A stretch of DNA of 64,000 nt, from NCBI GenBank assembly GCA_039192515.1, contig JBCCXA010000011.1, positions 1 through 64,000 of the forward strand, in the 5' to 3' direction. This DNA comes from Verrucomicrobiota bacterium. Lineage in GTDB: Bacteria; Verrucomicrobiota; Verrucomicrobiia; Methylacidiphilales; JBCCWR01. The notes beneath the pieces were generated by a model. That model had not been told where the DNA came from. It was given only the letters and a program-made list of their open reading frames with translations, and made no database searches. Below, one piece after another: positions 19,907-28,364 of the stretch (the stretch's first letter is position 1; the number at the start of each line of letters is the position of its first letter). The translations under genes were made by a program, and so were the position numbers.

Positions 19907-20569
19907 ATGGGGATAGAAATAGCGGCATTATTTGATTGGGATGGAGTGGTGATTGATTCTTCGCGGCATCATGAAGAAAGTTGGGAGCGCTTGGCAGATG
20001 AAGAAAAACGAGATTTACCTCCTGACCATTTTAAAAAAGGCTTTGGAATGAAGAACGAAGTCATTATACCACACATGTTAAAATGGACCCAGGATGGCGA
20101 CGAAGTTAGGAGAATCTCACTTCGCAAGGAAGAGCTTTATCGTGAAGTGGTGTTGGAGTGGGGGATAGATCCTTTACCTGGTGTCAGGGAATGGTTAGAG
20201 ATATTAAGGGCCGAAGAAATTTTATGTGTCATTGGATCTTCTACTCATCGACTTAATATAGAAACAGCACTTGATAAGCTTGGTTTGAGGCATTTTTTCC
20301 ACGAATTAGTTACAGCGGAAGATGTTAGTCGTGGGAAGCCAGACCCTGAAGTCTTTCTAAGAGCTGCAGCAAAAGCGGCGCAGCCGGCAGAGCGCTGTGT
20401 GGTTTTTGAAGATGCGCATGTAGGCATAGATGCCGCAAAAGCTGCGAAAATGAAAGTGGTTGCTGTCGCAACGACTCACCCTGCTGCTGAATTAAGAGCT
20501 GCTGATCGTGTGGTAAGTAGACTAAATGAGTTAACCTTGAACGATTTGAGGAACTTGTTGAGTAGCTAG
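19907..20569 (+). CDS. HAD-superfamily hydrolase (beta-phosphoglucomutase/phosphatase type)
   Basis: 220 residues. HAD motif I is FDWDGVVIDSS (nucleophile Asp and the second Asp two residues on), motif II is the Ser in VIGSSTHR, motif III Lys is in SRGKPDPEVFLRAA, and motif IV is VVFEDAHVGIDAA. The cap helices after motif I suit the beta-phosphoglucomutase-like subgroup (sugar or small phosphoesters). Substrate unknown. Its 3' end overlaps the oppositely oriented FO synthase gene by 39 bp. It is 58 bp after rlpA on the same strand. Confidence 0.8.
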   Translation: MGIEIAALFDWDGVVIDSSRHHEESWERLADEEKRDLPPDHFKKGFGMKNEVIIPHMLKWTQDGDEVRRISLRKEELYREVVLEWGIDPLPGVREWLEILRAEEILCVIGSSTHRLNIETALDKLGLRHFFHELVTAEDVSRGKPDPEVFLRAAAKAAQPAERCVVFEDAHVGIDAAKAAKMKVVAVATTHPAAELRAADRVVSRLNELTLNDLRNLLSS

Positions 20570-22624
20570 AGGGGTATGGGGAAATTGTCTAAGAGTTTGG
20601 TAGAGTGTGTTACGTTGCACTGGCAGCTTGCCACGCGCCCTTAATGAGGAAATGATCTCTTTTGCTAAAAATGCCTCACCATGTTTTCCCCCGGATTCTC
20701 GAGTAATAGATTCTTCAAATAAGGTTCCACCAAAGTCATTGCAGCCCCAATCTAATGAATCTAAGGCGAGTTCTTTGCCTAGTTTTACCCAGGATGTTTG
20801 AAGGTTGTCTATCAAGCCCGCAAAAAACAGTCTAGCTAATGGATAGAGCCTACGTGCTTTTTCGAGTGTGAGAAGGTGAAGGTTAGAGTCATAAGTGGTG
20901 GGTGAATGGCTAGATTGCCTCATGCGTCGACCAAGAGCATTCTTGTAAGGAACGAAGGTCAAGGGAATAAATTCGCTAAAGCCACCAGTCTCTTCTTGAA
21001 TGGATTTAAGTATTTGAAAATGAGTTTCAATGTGTTGCCAGGTCTCAATGTGACCTATCATAATAGTAGCTGTGGAAGGCAATCCTAGTGTGTGGGCTGT
21101 TCGTATGATTTCTGTCCAAGTTTTTGAATCAAGCTTGTTACCTGAGATAACCTGACGAACTTCATCAACTAAAATTTCTGCCGCCGTGCCTGGGATAGAA
21201 TTGAGCCCAGCCTCAAGGAACCTGGCTAAAATACTCTGATAGGGTAAACCAGTTTTGAGATGCAATGAATGAATCTCCATAGGTGAAAAAGCATGGATAT
21301 GAAGATGGGGAAAGCAATTTCTAATCTTTTTGAGAAGGTCGGTGTAATAAGTAAAAGGGATGTCTGGATTAATGCCTCCTTGGATACATACTTCTGTTAT
21401 TTGAGGTGTGAGATAAAGCCTCTGAATAATCTCATCAATGCTTCTGGTATAAGCATCTGAAGCGTTTTTAGTTCGTTGAAAACCGCAAAAGGAACATCCT
21501 ACATTGCAAATATTCGTGAAATTTGCGTTACGATTAATGACAAAGGTCACGTGGTTGTTATGTAGCTTAAGATTAAGCTCTTGTGCTGCTTGAGTTAATT
21601 CCGGTATAGGTAGCGACCACAATTCAGACCTCTTCAAAGGTCGAGGAGTTTTAAGTTTTACTGTAGAATACAACTTTGGGTCGATCCAATTCTGAGATAT
21701 ATATTTTGGGTATATGGCAAGGCGTTCTCTTAGACTTCGGCCACTAGAATGTGCTAGAGATTCGTAATGACTAACTTGAGACCAGGGACTAGCTTGATTA
21801 ACTTCATCGCGGTTCATTGATATTCCCCCGAGATCGTCAATGTAAGGGAGCAGCTCTGATAAATAAGGGTTAAGATTAGGAGGGATTTGGATGGGGACGT
21901 CTGGGCAGACATTCCTCCAATAACGGATAAGCTCAAGATATTCGCTTAAAGGAATCTGTACCTGGTCGATTTTTGAATCTTTATTGGGAATGTAGTTTTG
22001 GATAAGTATCTCTTGTAAGTGGTGGTATTGATCATAAAGATCGGCTAGCGCTTTAAGAGACCTTAGGCGTGAGGAATGAGATTCTCCAACACCGATTAAA
22101 ATCCCTGAAGTAAAAGGTATAGATAATTTGCCTGCTTGACGAATGGTATCTAAGCGAGTCTTCGGGTTTTTTTGAGGTGCTACTTTTCTAAGATATTCAA
22201 TATTTTCTAGCATAAGACCCATGGATGCGTGGTAGGGGCGAAGTCGTTTTAATTTATTAGCAGATAGCGCACCTAGGTTGCAGTGCGGTAATAATCCAGA
22301 TCTAAGAGCCCTGGCAGCAACCGCGTTAGCAAAATCGATAAAATCTGAATGCCCTCTCTCCTTTAATGCTTCTTGAATATGAGGAAAGATAAATGGGTTC
22401 TCTCCTGAAATAATTAAAGCTTCTTTGGCTCCTTGAACTTTGGCTTGTTTCAATAGTAGTGAAATGTTTTCGTCTGATATCAAGCCTTCAGAACGGGTTC
22501 GAAAACCGCAATAACCGCATGACCATGGGCAGTCGTGGGTCAGGCAGAGTGTAACTGAGCTTGAATAAGTAAGGGGTGAATTTAGTTTCTCTACTTCGAA
22601 CTGCTTTGTGATGTTAGAAACCAT
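20531..22624 (-). CDS. fbiC: FO synthase, fused CofG-CofH (7,8-didemethyl-8-hydroxy-5-deazariboflavin synthase)
   Basis: 697 residues with two radical-SAM halves. The N-terminal half (about 20-325) has cluster cysteines CPWSCGYC (32, 36, 39) and CofG marks ASMGLMLE, FTSGILIGVGE, QEILIQNYIPNK and IPPNLNPY. The C-terminal half (about 355-690) has CNVGCSFC (373, 377, 380) and CofH marks CIQGGINPDIPFTYY and HAFSPMEI. Together these make Fo, the deazaflavin core of coenzyme F420 and the antenna of some photolyases, from tyrosine and a flavin precursor. Fusion is the layout known as FbiC in actinobacteria; many other organisms have two genes. No other F420 gene is in the window. Its 3' end overlaps the HAD gene. 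Confidence 0.85.
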   Translation of the reverse strand: MVSNITKQFEVEKLNSPLTYSSSVTLCLTHDCPWSCGYCGFRTRSEGLISDENISLLLKQAKVQGAKEALIISGENPFIFPHIQEALKERGHSDFIDFANAVAARALRSGLLPHCNLGALSANKLKRLRPYHASMGLMLENIEYLRKVAPQKNPKTRLDTIRQAGKLSIPFTSGILIGVGESHSSRLRSLKALADLYDQYHHLQEILIQNYIPNKDSKIDQVQIPLSEYLELIRYWRNVCPDVPIQIPPNLNPYLSELLPYIDDLGGISMNRDEVNQASPWSQVSHYESLAHSSGRSLRERLAIYPKYISQNWIDPKLYSTVKLKTPRPLKRSELWSLPIPELTQAAQELNLKLHNNHVTFVINRNANFTNICNVGCSFCGFQRTKNASDAYTRSIDEIIQRLYLTPQITEVCIQGGINPDIPFTYYTDLLKKIRNCFPHLHIHAFSPMEIHSLHLKTGLPYQSILARFLEAGLNSIPGTAAEILVDEVRQVISGNKLDSKTWTEIIRTAHTLGLPSTATIMIGHIETWQHIETHFQILKSIQEETGGFSEFIPLTFVPYKNALGRRMRQSSHSPTTYDSNLHLLTLEKARRLYPLARLFFAGLIDNLQTSWVKLGKELALDSLDWGCNDFGGTLFEESITRESGGKHGEAFLAKEIISSLRARGKLPVQRNTLYQTLRQFPHTPLATQQVPQIVQG

Positions 22625-22736
22625 AACAACGTATCCTAAGCTACTCCCTTGATTCCATTAGTCAAACCAAGCGCAATTATTATCATTTTTTAGCTTCTGT
22701 ATTGTCAAGAGAATGGAATGAGCTAGAACAAGGAGA

Positions 22737-23750
22737 ATGAAAATGCATTTGATCATTTCTTGTATTGTCGTAGCGCTGATTGCCTCTTGTGCACCGACTG
22801 ATCCCAGTCATCCTAAGTTTGTAGTCGCTAAGGGTCAAGGTATTGAAATTACTCGCGCTGAGCTAGACGGTGTCTTACAACCTCGTCTTGATCGTGTCCA
22901 ACAGAGTGGTAGAGAAATTACGAATGACCAACTTTACAATATGCAGAAACAGGCCTTAGAGAGAATGATAACGGATCGACTTATCTATAACGAAGCTTCT
23001 AAACTAGGACTCGCGGCTGAAATCGAAAAGCAAGTGGAAGAACAGCTCACGAAAACACTTTCTAGATTCAAATCTGAGGAGGAAAAGCAAAGTTATTTTC
23101 AAAAAGCGAAGACTTCATTGGAGCAAATGAAGACTGTGCGGAAGAGTCAGGTAGCACGTCGCCTTGTTTATGAGAAAAAAGCTGAGGATGGTGTGACAGT
23201 GAAAGAGGAGGATGCCAAGGCATACTATGAGTCTACTAAGGATCGTTGGAATGTGCCTGAGAGAGTTCAGCTACTGGAAGTGATTTTGCGCCAAAGACCA
23301 GATGACGACGACGCAACAAAAGCTGGTGCAAAGAAATTAGCAGACGAGCTCGTAGCTCAAATGAAAGAAGGGAAAGATATCAAGGAATTGACCGAATACC
23401 TCAAGAAGAAGCAGGTTTTAGGTGGTAAAGCTTTTGCCAAGCGTTCAACTTATGCCAAGGGTAGAGTGGATAAGCAAATAGAGGAAGTTGTCTTTGCTTT
23501 GGAGCCTGAAGAGGTTAGCAAAATTGTTGAATCCAGAAGGGGATTGCATGCCTATAAGTTAGTTCAAAGATTCCCTGCTAGTGATAAATCTTATGAAGAT
23601 GTAAGGGATAGGATCGTGAGTAATTTGGAAAGACGTGAGAAGGACAAGCAGAGACGCGAGTTACTTCAAAGCCTAAGGGAGTCTGCCGATGTTACGGTCT
23701 TGCTACCTGAAGCTGAGAAAGAAGAACCAGAGGAAAATAGCGATAGTTAA
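22737..23750 (+). CDS. SurA/PrsA-like peptidyl-prolyl isomerase lipoprotein
   Basis: 337 residues. Lipoprotein signal with lipobox ALIASC near residues 13-18, followed by a SurA-type N-terminal helical chaperone domain (about 35-150; coiled, highly charged) and a parvulin-like rotamase domain (about 170-290: VQLLEVILRQ, LGGKAFAKRSTYAKG, FALEPEEVSKIVESRRGLHAYKLVQRF). The tail is acidic (EKEEPEENSD). It probably helps outer-membrane or exported proteins fold in the periplasm. AAGGAG precedes the start; an ATG two codons in (22743) has the better 7-base spacing. Divergent from the FO synthase gene with ~110 bp between. Confidence 0.82.
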   Translation: MKMHLIISCIVVALIASCAPTDPSHPKFVVAKGQGIEITRAELDGVLQPRLDRVQQSGREITNDQLYNMQKQALERMITDRLIYNEASKLGLAAEIEKQVEEQLTKTLSRFKSEEEKQSYFQKAKTSLEQMKTVRKSQVARRLVYEKKAEDGVTVKEEDAKAYYESTKDRWNVPERVQLLEVILRQRPDDDDATKAGAKKLADELVAQMKEGKDIKELTEYLKKKQVLGGKAFAKRSTYAKGRVDKQIEEVVFALEPEEVSKIVESRRGLHAYKLVQRFPASDKSYEDVRDRIVSNLERREKDKQRRELLQSLRESADVTVLLPEAEKEEPEENSDS

Positions 23751-23783
23751 TTCCAAATCTAAACAAGTGGGACTTACCGATCA

Positions 23784-24116
23784 GTGAATATATCCAAACA
23801 ACTCGATTATCGTGTAAATAAAATCCTTCAAAAGCTTGAGCAAAGAGCTCTGCAAGCACCTGGACTTTACCCTATAAAGAGGGGTCAAGATTTTCTTTCT
23901 ATTGTCACCCACGGTCTAGAGAAATACTTAAATCGCCCTCTTGGAATTAAGCTGGATGAATTGAAAATCTCTGACAAAATACTTGTTGTTGATTGGCTAG
24001 AGGATCTATGGCGTTGCCCTGAAAGAGCGATTCAGCTCAATGCGCAGTTTCTTATCGATAAAGGCAAAGGTCTCTCTAATAATAGCTTGTTATTTACACA
24101 AGAGATTACAGGATAG
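23784..24116 (+). CDS. Hypothetical small protein
   Basis: 110 residues from a GTG. No family recognised. Mostly helical, with no membrane segment or signal peptide; Trp/Leu-rich patch DWLEDLWRCPERAIQLNAQFL in the second half. Located 33 bp after the SurA-like gene and 30 bp before lemA, all on the plus strand, so it is probably in the same transcript. Reading-frame length and spacing support a real gene; function unknown. Confidence 0.55.
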   Translation: MNISKQLDYRVNKILQKLEQRALQAPGLYPIKRGQDFLSIVTHGLEKYLNRPLGIKLDELKISDKILVVDWLEDLWRCPERAIQLNAQFLIDKGKGLSNNSLLFTQEITG

Positions 24117-24146
24117 ATAGCTGAAGCGGTTCTGCGTATTGAATTT

Positions 24147-24749
24147 ATGATTATTGCCATTGCTTTTTTAGGGATTCTATTTTTTGTTGTTCTGATTGTC
24201 GCGATGTGGATGGTCGGTGTTTACAACAAGCTAGTGGCACTCCGAAACCGTTATAAAAATGCCTTTGCTCAAATTGATGTTCAGCTTAAAAGGCGTTATG
24301 ATCTTATTCCTAATTTAGTAGAAACTGCTAAGGGCTATCTCAAGCATGAAAAAGAGACGCTTGAAGCAGTGATTTCGGCTAGAAATACTGCGGCAAGTGC
24401 CAACCAAAAGGCTGCGGCTAATCCAGCTGATAGCCAAGCGATAGCCGGATTAGCAGGGGCTGAGGGCGCTTTAACAGGTGCCCTAGGTCGATTGTTTGCA
24501 GTGGTTGAGGCATATCCTGACCTGAAGGCTAATCAAAATATGGCTCAGTTGACAGAAGAGATGACTTCTACGGAGAATAAGGTTTCCTTTGCCCGTCAGG
24601 CTTTTAATGATGCGGTCATGCTATACAACACTCAGTTAGAGCTGTTCCCCAACAACGTGATAGCTGGAATGTTTCAATTTACTTTAGCTCAAATGTTCGA
24701 AATTACGAATGATGAGGAACGTGAGGCTCCTAAAGTTTCTTTTGATTAA
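24147..24749 (+). CDS. lemA: LemA-family membrane protein
   Basis: 200 residues. One N-terminal membrane helix (about 2-24) followed by the LemA four-helix domain: YNKLVALRNRYKNAFAQIDVQLKRRYDLIPNLVETAKGY is the diagnostic stretch (residues about 26-65), then VISARNTA and SFARQAFNDAVMLYNTQLELFPNNVIA. LemA faces the outside or periplasm. LemA is often encoded beside M48 peptidases or TPM-domain proteins, and here the M48 gene starts 20 bp downstream. Exact role is not settled in the family. Confidence 0.92.
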   Translation: MIIAIAFLGILFFVVLIVAMWMVGVYNKLVALRNRYKNAFAQIDVQLKRRYDLIPNLVETAKGYLKHEKETLEAVISARNTAASANQKAAANPADSQAIAGLAGAEGALTGALGRLFAVVEAYPDLKANQNMAQLTEEMTSTENKVSFARQAFNDAVMLYNTQLELFPNNVIAGMFQFTLAQMFEITNDEEREAPKVSFD

Positions 24750-24769
24750 GGCTAGCTTAGGTTAGCATT

Positions 24770-26848
24770 ATGGATTTTTTTGGTAAGCAAGACCAAGCTA
24801 AGAAAAATACTAAACGCTTAGGCCTTTATTTTTTTGGAGCAGTGGTTCTGACGGTCACTTCTGTTTACTTCATGGGCGTGGGTTTATTTTTGGTAGCTGT
24901 AAACGAAGATGTTAAAGCATTTTTTTTTCAAGGTGCAAATGATTCTGTTGATACAGTCTATCAGACTTTTTATGCATTCAGTGAGCCAATTTATGATGAT
25001 TTAGTCTGGAGGGAGAAGGAGTATTGGATTTTGGATGCTGAGCTTTTCTTGCTTACTACTCTCTTCACGGGAATCATTATTTTTATTGGGAGCAGCTACA
25101 AAACGCACCAACTGTCTAAAGGAGGAGCCTATGTGGCCACTCTGCTGGGAGGAAGGCTTTTAAATCCTGAAACAGAGGATTTGGATGAAAAGAAGCTTCT
25201 TCACGTGGTGGAAGAGATGGCTATTGCTTCTGGTATGTCGACTCCACAAGTTTTCATTATGGATCGGGAAGTAGGAATTAATGCTTTTGCCGCCGGTTTT
25301 AATCCTAGTGACTCGGTTATTGGAGTTACCAGAGGTTCTTTAAAGGGACTTAGTCGAGACGAATTACAAGGTGTTATTGCCCATGAATTTAGTCATATTC
25401 TTAATGGAGATATGGCTATGAACATGCGCTTGGTTTCCCTTTCTTATGGGATTTTATTTATATCGATTATAGGTCGTTATCTTATGAGGATGCCTTTTTT
25501 TTGGCGAATGGATAGTAACCGTCATGATTATTCTTATGGTTCCATTACTCGAAATAGAAATGGCAAAGGTGGTGGTTTGTTGGTCATCGTTGCCTTCATG
25601 ATGGTATGTGGTTTTTGTTTGTATCTGATAGGCAGTGTGGGTTACTTGATTAGTCAGCTATTACGCACTGCGGTTTCCAGGCAAAGGGAATTTTTGGCAG
25701 ATGCTTCAGCCGTGCAATTTACTAGAAACAAAGAAGGTATACTAAGGGCGCTTCTAAAAATAGGGGGGTATCGAGAAGGCTCAAAAATCATTAACCCTTC
25801 GGCTAGTGAAGTGAGCCACTTTTTCTTTGGGAGTGGGTTATCTGGGTTTGATCAATGGTTTTCTACACATCCTCCCTTAAAAAAGAGAGTCGAAGCTATG
25901 GATCCAAATTTTCAAGGAATATTTCCAGAGTTTGATATGAAGGTGGCTGATTTGGAATTTAGCGATAATCAGGATAGTGCAATGGAAATGGTGAATAATT
26001 TTTGTTATGCGACCGCTGTTTCAGCTTCTGAATATATGAGGGATTTGGAAGAAAAAGAATTTACCCCTCATTTGTACTACGCGCAGGCAGTGCGCCAAGG
26101 AATGCCTCAGATCATTTATCGAGCTGCTCATGAGCCCTTTGGAGCTCGAGCACTCATCTATGGGGTTCTACTGGATTATGATGATCAGGTTCGAAGAGCG
26201 CAAATTGAGCAGTTAGAAAAAAAAGCGGATCCTGAGGTTGTAAAGGAGCTGCATCGATTATGGGAACACATCTGGAAACTTCCAGCAAACCATAAGATTC
26301 CTGTTATAGATATTTCCACGCCTGCTCTTCGCTTATTGAGTGCAGAACAGTACGAGACTTTTCGAAGCAATGTAAAGGCTTTAGTTCATATGGATCAGAA
26401 AATATCTTTATTCGAATTTGTTTTAGAGAAAATGTTGATTCAGCACTTGGATATCACTTTCAAGAGCCATAAAAAGAAAAAGACTAGGTATAATGCGCTG
26501 CTCCCCATCATAGATGAGTCCATGATTCTTCTTTCAACTTTAGCTCATATTAGCAGCGAAAACGCAGATGCAGCAGAAGCATTTCATAAAGGCTCGCATC
26601 AATTAAATTTAGCCGACGCTAGCTACAGTTTCTTACCTCAAGAAGAGTGTGGTCTGGCGGAGTTAGATGAGTCGCTAGATAAAATTTCTTATGCAAATAT
26701 GGCCATTAAAAAGAATATTCTGTACGCTTGTTGTTTAATTGTCTTGGCAGATAATAAAATTGACATAAGAGAGGCAGAATTGTTACGAGCAATAGCGGAT
26801 GTATTGGAATGTCCTATTCCCCCATTTGTTCTAGAAAAAAAGATGTAA
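24770..26848 (+). CDS. HtpX-like M48 membrane metalloprotease with long C-terminal extension
   Basis: 692 residues, about twice HtpX. Two membrane helices near 17-43 and 91-107, then the peptidase domain with the zinc motif HEFSH (205-209) in GVIAHEFSHILNGDMAMN and the third ligand in RQREFLADASAVQFTR. Two further membrane segments lie between. After ~390 the protein is cytosolic or periplasmic and mostly helical; the last ~60 residues (ILYACCLIVLADNKIDIREAELL) resemble a TerB-like fold. Works in membrane-protein quality control in related proteins. Pairs with lemA 20 bp upstream; a short AT-rich gap follows. Confidence 0.88.
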   Translation: MDFFGKQDQAKKNTKRLGLYFFGAVVLTVTSVYFMGVGLFLVAVNEDVKAFFFQGANDSVDTVYQTFYAFSEPIYDDLVWREKEYWILDAELFLLTTLFTGIIIFIGSSYKTHQLSKGGAYVATLLGGRLLNPETEDLDEKKLLHVVEEMAIASGMSTPQVFIMDREVGINAFAAGFNPSDSVIGVTRGSLKGLSRDELQGVIAHEFSHILNGDMAMNMRLVSLSYGILFISIIGRYLMRMPFFWRMDSNRHDYSYGSITRNRNGKGGGLLVIVAFMMVCGFCLYLIGSVGYLISQLLRTAVSRQREFLADASAVQFTRNKEGILRALLKIGGYREGSKIINPSASEVSHFFFGSGLSGFDQWFSTHPPLKKRVEAMDPNFQGIFPEFDMKVADLEFSDNQDSAMEMVNNFCYATAVSASEYMRDLEEKEFTPHLYYAQAVRQGMPQIIYRAAHEPFGARALIYGVLLDYDDQVRRAQIEQLEKKADPEVVKELHRLWEHIWKLPANHKIPVIDISTPALRLLSAEQYETFRSNVKALVHMDQKISLFEFVLEKMLIQHLDITFKSHKKKKTRYNALLPIIDESMILLSTLAHISSENADAAEAFHKGSHQLNLADASYSFLPQEECGLAELDESLDKISYANMAIKKNILYACCLIVLADNKIDIREAELLRAIADVLECPIPPFVLEKKM

Positions 26849-27337
26849 CTCATTTAATACAAAGAGTTTATATCTTTTTATTGAACACTCTGCTGAAATC
26901 GATACAATATTAACCCTGAAAGGAGTTTAGGGTTTACGAAGCCGGAGCCTTTGGGGAATCCATTAGAATTCCTAAAGAAAACAATAAGAATTAACCTCAA
27001 CCCTTGTTCCGGTGATATGCGAATCAGAGTGTTATAGATCTGAGTGATCGGTCTAATGAATCTGCGAAAGGTAAATGAATTCTCGCGAAGTAAAGGTTCA
27101 CTCAGAATTGGTAGATTTTGTAAGCAGGCACAATAGATGTCTTTTTCAGAAAGAAGACAATGAAGTGAAACCAGTGTAAAAATGATTTTTGGATATACAT
27201 TCACATCAATGGTACAGAAATCACTTGGTTGCTTGGGATTAGATCAAGCTCACACAAACGGTACGATGTTGGGTAACATCGGAAGGCTGGAGGTAGCCGC
27301 CAGACTGTGTTGATTCGTATTGCCCTAATCTGAGGCA
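26849..27337. other. Intergenic region with several small hairpins, no gene accepted
   Basis: No convincing gene. Possible stems: AACCCT...AGGGTT near 26911-26935, CTTTGGGGAAT...ATTCCTAAAG near 26949-26977, CGATGTT...AACATCG at 27264-27281, and CTGG.GG...CC.CCAG at 27287-27303. The last two lie shortly before the RRM gene start. A minus-strand frame of 108 codons crosses it but shows no protein-like features. Confidence 0.4.
27264..27303 (+). promoter_or_regulatory. Twin hairpins in the leader of the RRM gene
   Basis: A perfect 7-bp stem (CGATGTT / AACATCG, 4-base loop) is followed after 5 bases by a second, bulged stem (CTGG-a-GG / CC-g-CCAG). They lie 35-75 bases upstream of the RRM gene's ATG. 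Small RRM proteins in bacteria are often cold-responsive, so this could be a temperature- or self-regulated leader. This is structure seen by eye only. Confidence 0.35.
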
Positions 27338-27913
27338 ATGACAGAAAATTCGACAAAAGAAAAAAGTCAGAATCGTAGGCCGCGTAGTGGTGGTCGTCGC
27401 AATTCTAGATCAAAGAATTCGCGTTTTAGAAACAGATCGACACGTAGTAATTACACACGTCGCAAAAGTTCACCTAAAAAGAAGAGCTTTTGGGAAAAAG
27501 TGCTTAGTTTCTTTGGGCTGGACAATCACAGCAAAAATGGATCTAGCAAATCCCGCTCTACCCGTCCTGGTAAAAACGGCAGAAATACTGCCTCTGCTAA
27601 GGAAAAGAATCCTCGTAAAGAGACGAAGCCAAAAACACCTCGCGTGGAACAAGATCCAGTAGAAGTCACTACGCCCAAGCTTTATGTGGGTAACTTATCT
27701 TATGATCTCGCAGAGAGTGACCTCTTTGATTTGTTTTCAAATGCGGGATCCGTGAAGAATGTTGAGATTGTGCGTGATCGCAATTCAAAATCTAAAGGTT
27801 TTGGTTTCGTTGAAATGCAAAGCTTAGATACTGCGAAACAGGCAGTAGACAAATACCATCGTTATGATTTCATGGGACGTCAATTAGTCGTAAGCGGAGC
27901 TAAACAAAACTAA
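27338..27913 (+). CDS. RNA-binding protein with C-terminal RRM domain and basic N-terminal tail
   Basis: 191 residues. The first ~105 residues are a low-complexity basic tail rich in Arg, Ser, Lys and Asn (RRPRSGGRRNSRSKNSRF type), likely disordered and nucleic-acid binding. Residues of about 112-190 form one RRM: RNP2 is LYVGNLSY and RNP1 is KGFGFVEM, with the expected spacing. Bacterial RRM proteins of this kind bind single-stranded RNA and are often cold-induced. GAGG precedes the start by 3 bases. A strong hairpin follows 30 bp after the stop. The unusual tail is longer than in most cyanobacterial or proteobacterial Rbp proteins. Confidence 0.85.
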   Translation: MTENSTKEKSQNRRPRSGGRRNSRSKNSRFRNRSTRSNYTRRKSSPKKKSFWEKVLSFFGLDNHSKNGSSKSRSTRPGKNGRNTASAKEKNPRKETKPKTPRVEQDPVEVTTPKLYVGNLSYDLAESDLFDLFSNAGSVKNVEIVRDRNSKSKGFGFVEMQSLDTAKQAVDKYHRYDFMGRQLVVSGAKQN

Positions 27914-27942
27914 AAATCTAGCTCTCATACTATGCCATTTTT

Positions 27943-27972
27943 AGAAGCCGACCTTTTGGGTCGGCTTCTTTG
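27943..27972 (+). terminator. Hairpin terminator after the RRM gene
   Basis: Perfect 11-bp stem AGAAGCCGACC / GGTCGGCTTCT with loop TTTTG, starting 30 bp after the stop codon. A T-rich stretch follows (short). Also preceded by CATTTTT, so it could work for either strand. Confidence 0.75.
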
Positions 27973-28364
27973 GTCTGAAGAGAAGCTTGCACAAAGGCTT
28001 GAAGTAACTTACGTCATAAGCTAGAGAAGTTAGATGTTTTTATCCTATCTCTTATTTCATGACCTAGAGTATTTTTGAGTTAAATTAAAAACAGCCATTT
28101 TTGTCATACCGCTGGCTCAGCCAGCGTATCCAGGAGATTGAAGTATTCATAGATTTTCCCGCCGTATTGATTTTCTGATATTAATACGGATCCAAGCGCC
28201 AAGAGACTACACAGCTCTCCAGAGGCTTTGATCGGTGAAATGATAGGTTGGATTAGGCATGGTTGCCTATTTATTAAAGACTAAATTTTAGTATTGTGGA
28301 TTGCTTTCTTCGTTTGGATCAGTAGCCTCAAACCTCACTTTGGATCAAGAGATCGATAGCCGCG
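27973..28364. other. Intergenic region with one perfect short palindrome
   Basis: No gene seen. The region contains a perfect 7-bp hairpin CGCTGGC-tca-GCCAGCG at 28110-28126, without a T-run, so not an obvious terminator. It also holds the probable promoter region of uppP. Confidence 0.4.

Noticed and set aside
22661..22690. ATTATTATCATT sequence between the FO synthase and SurA-like genes, read as a Fur half-site
   Set aside because: Only one arm matches; no second arm, so not called.
26878..27204. 108-codon minus-strand frame in the gap after the M48 gene
   Set aside because: No protein-like composition, no ribosome site, and it crosses likely hairpin sequence.
28110..28126. Perfect hairpin before uppP as a terminator
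   Set aside because: No T-run on either side, and it is ~150 bp after a clear terminator.
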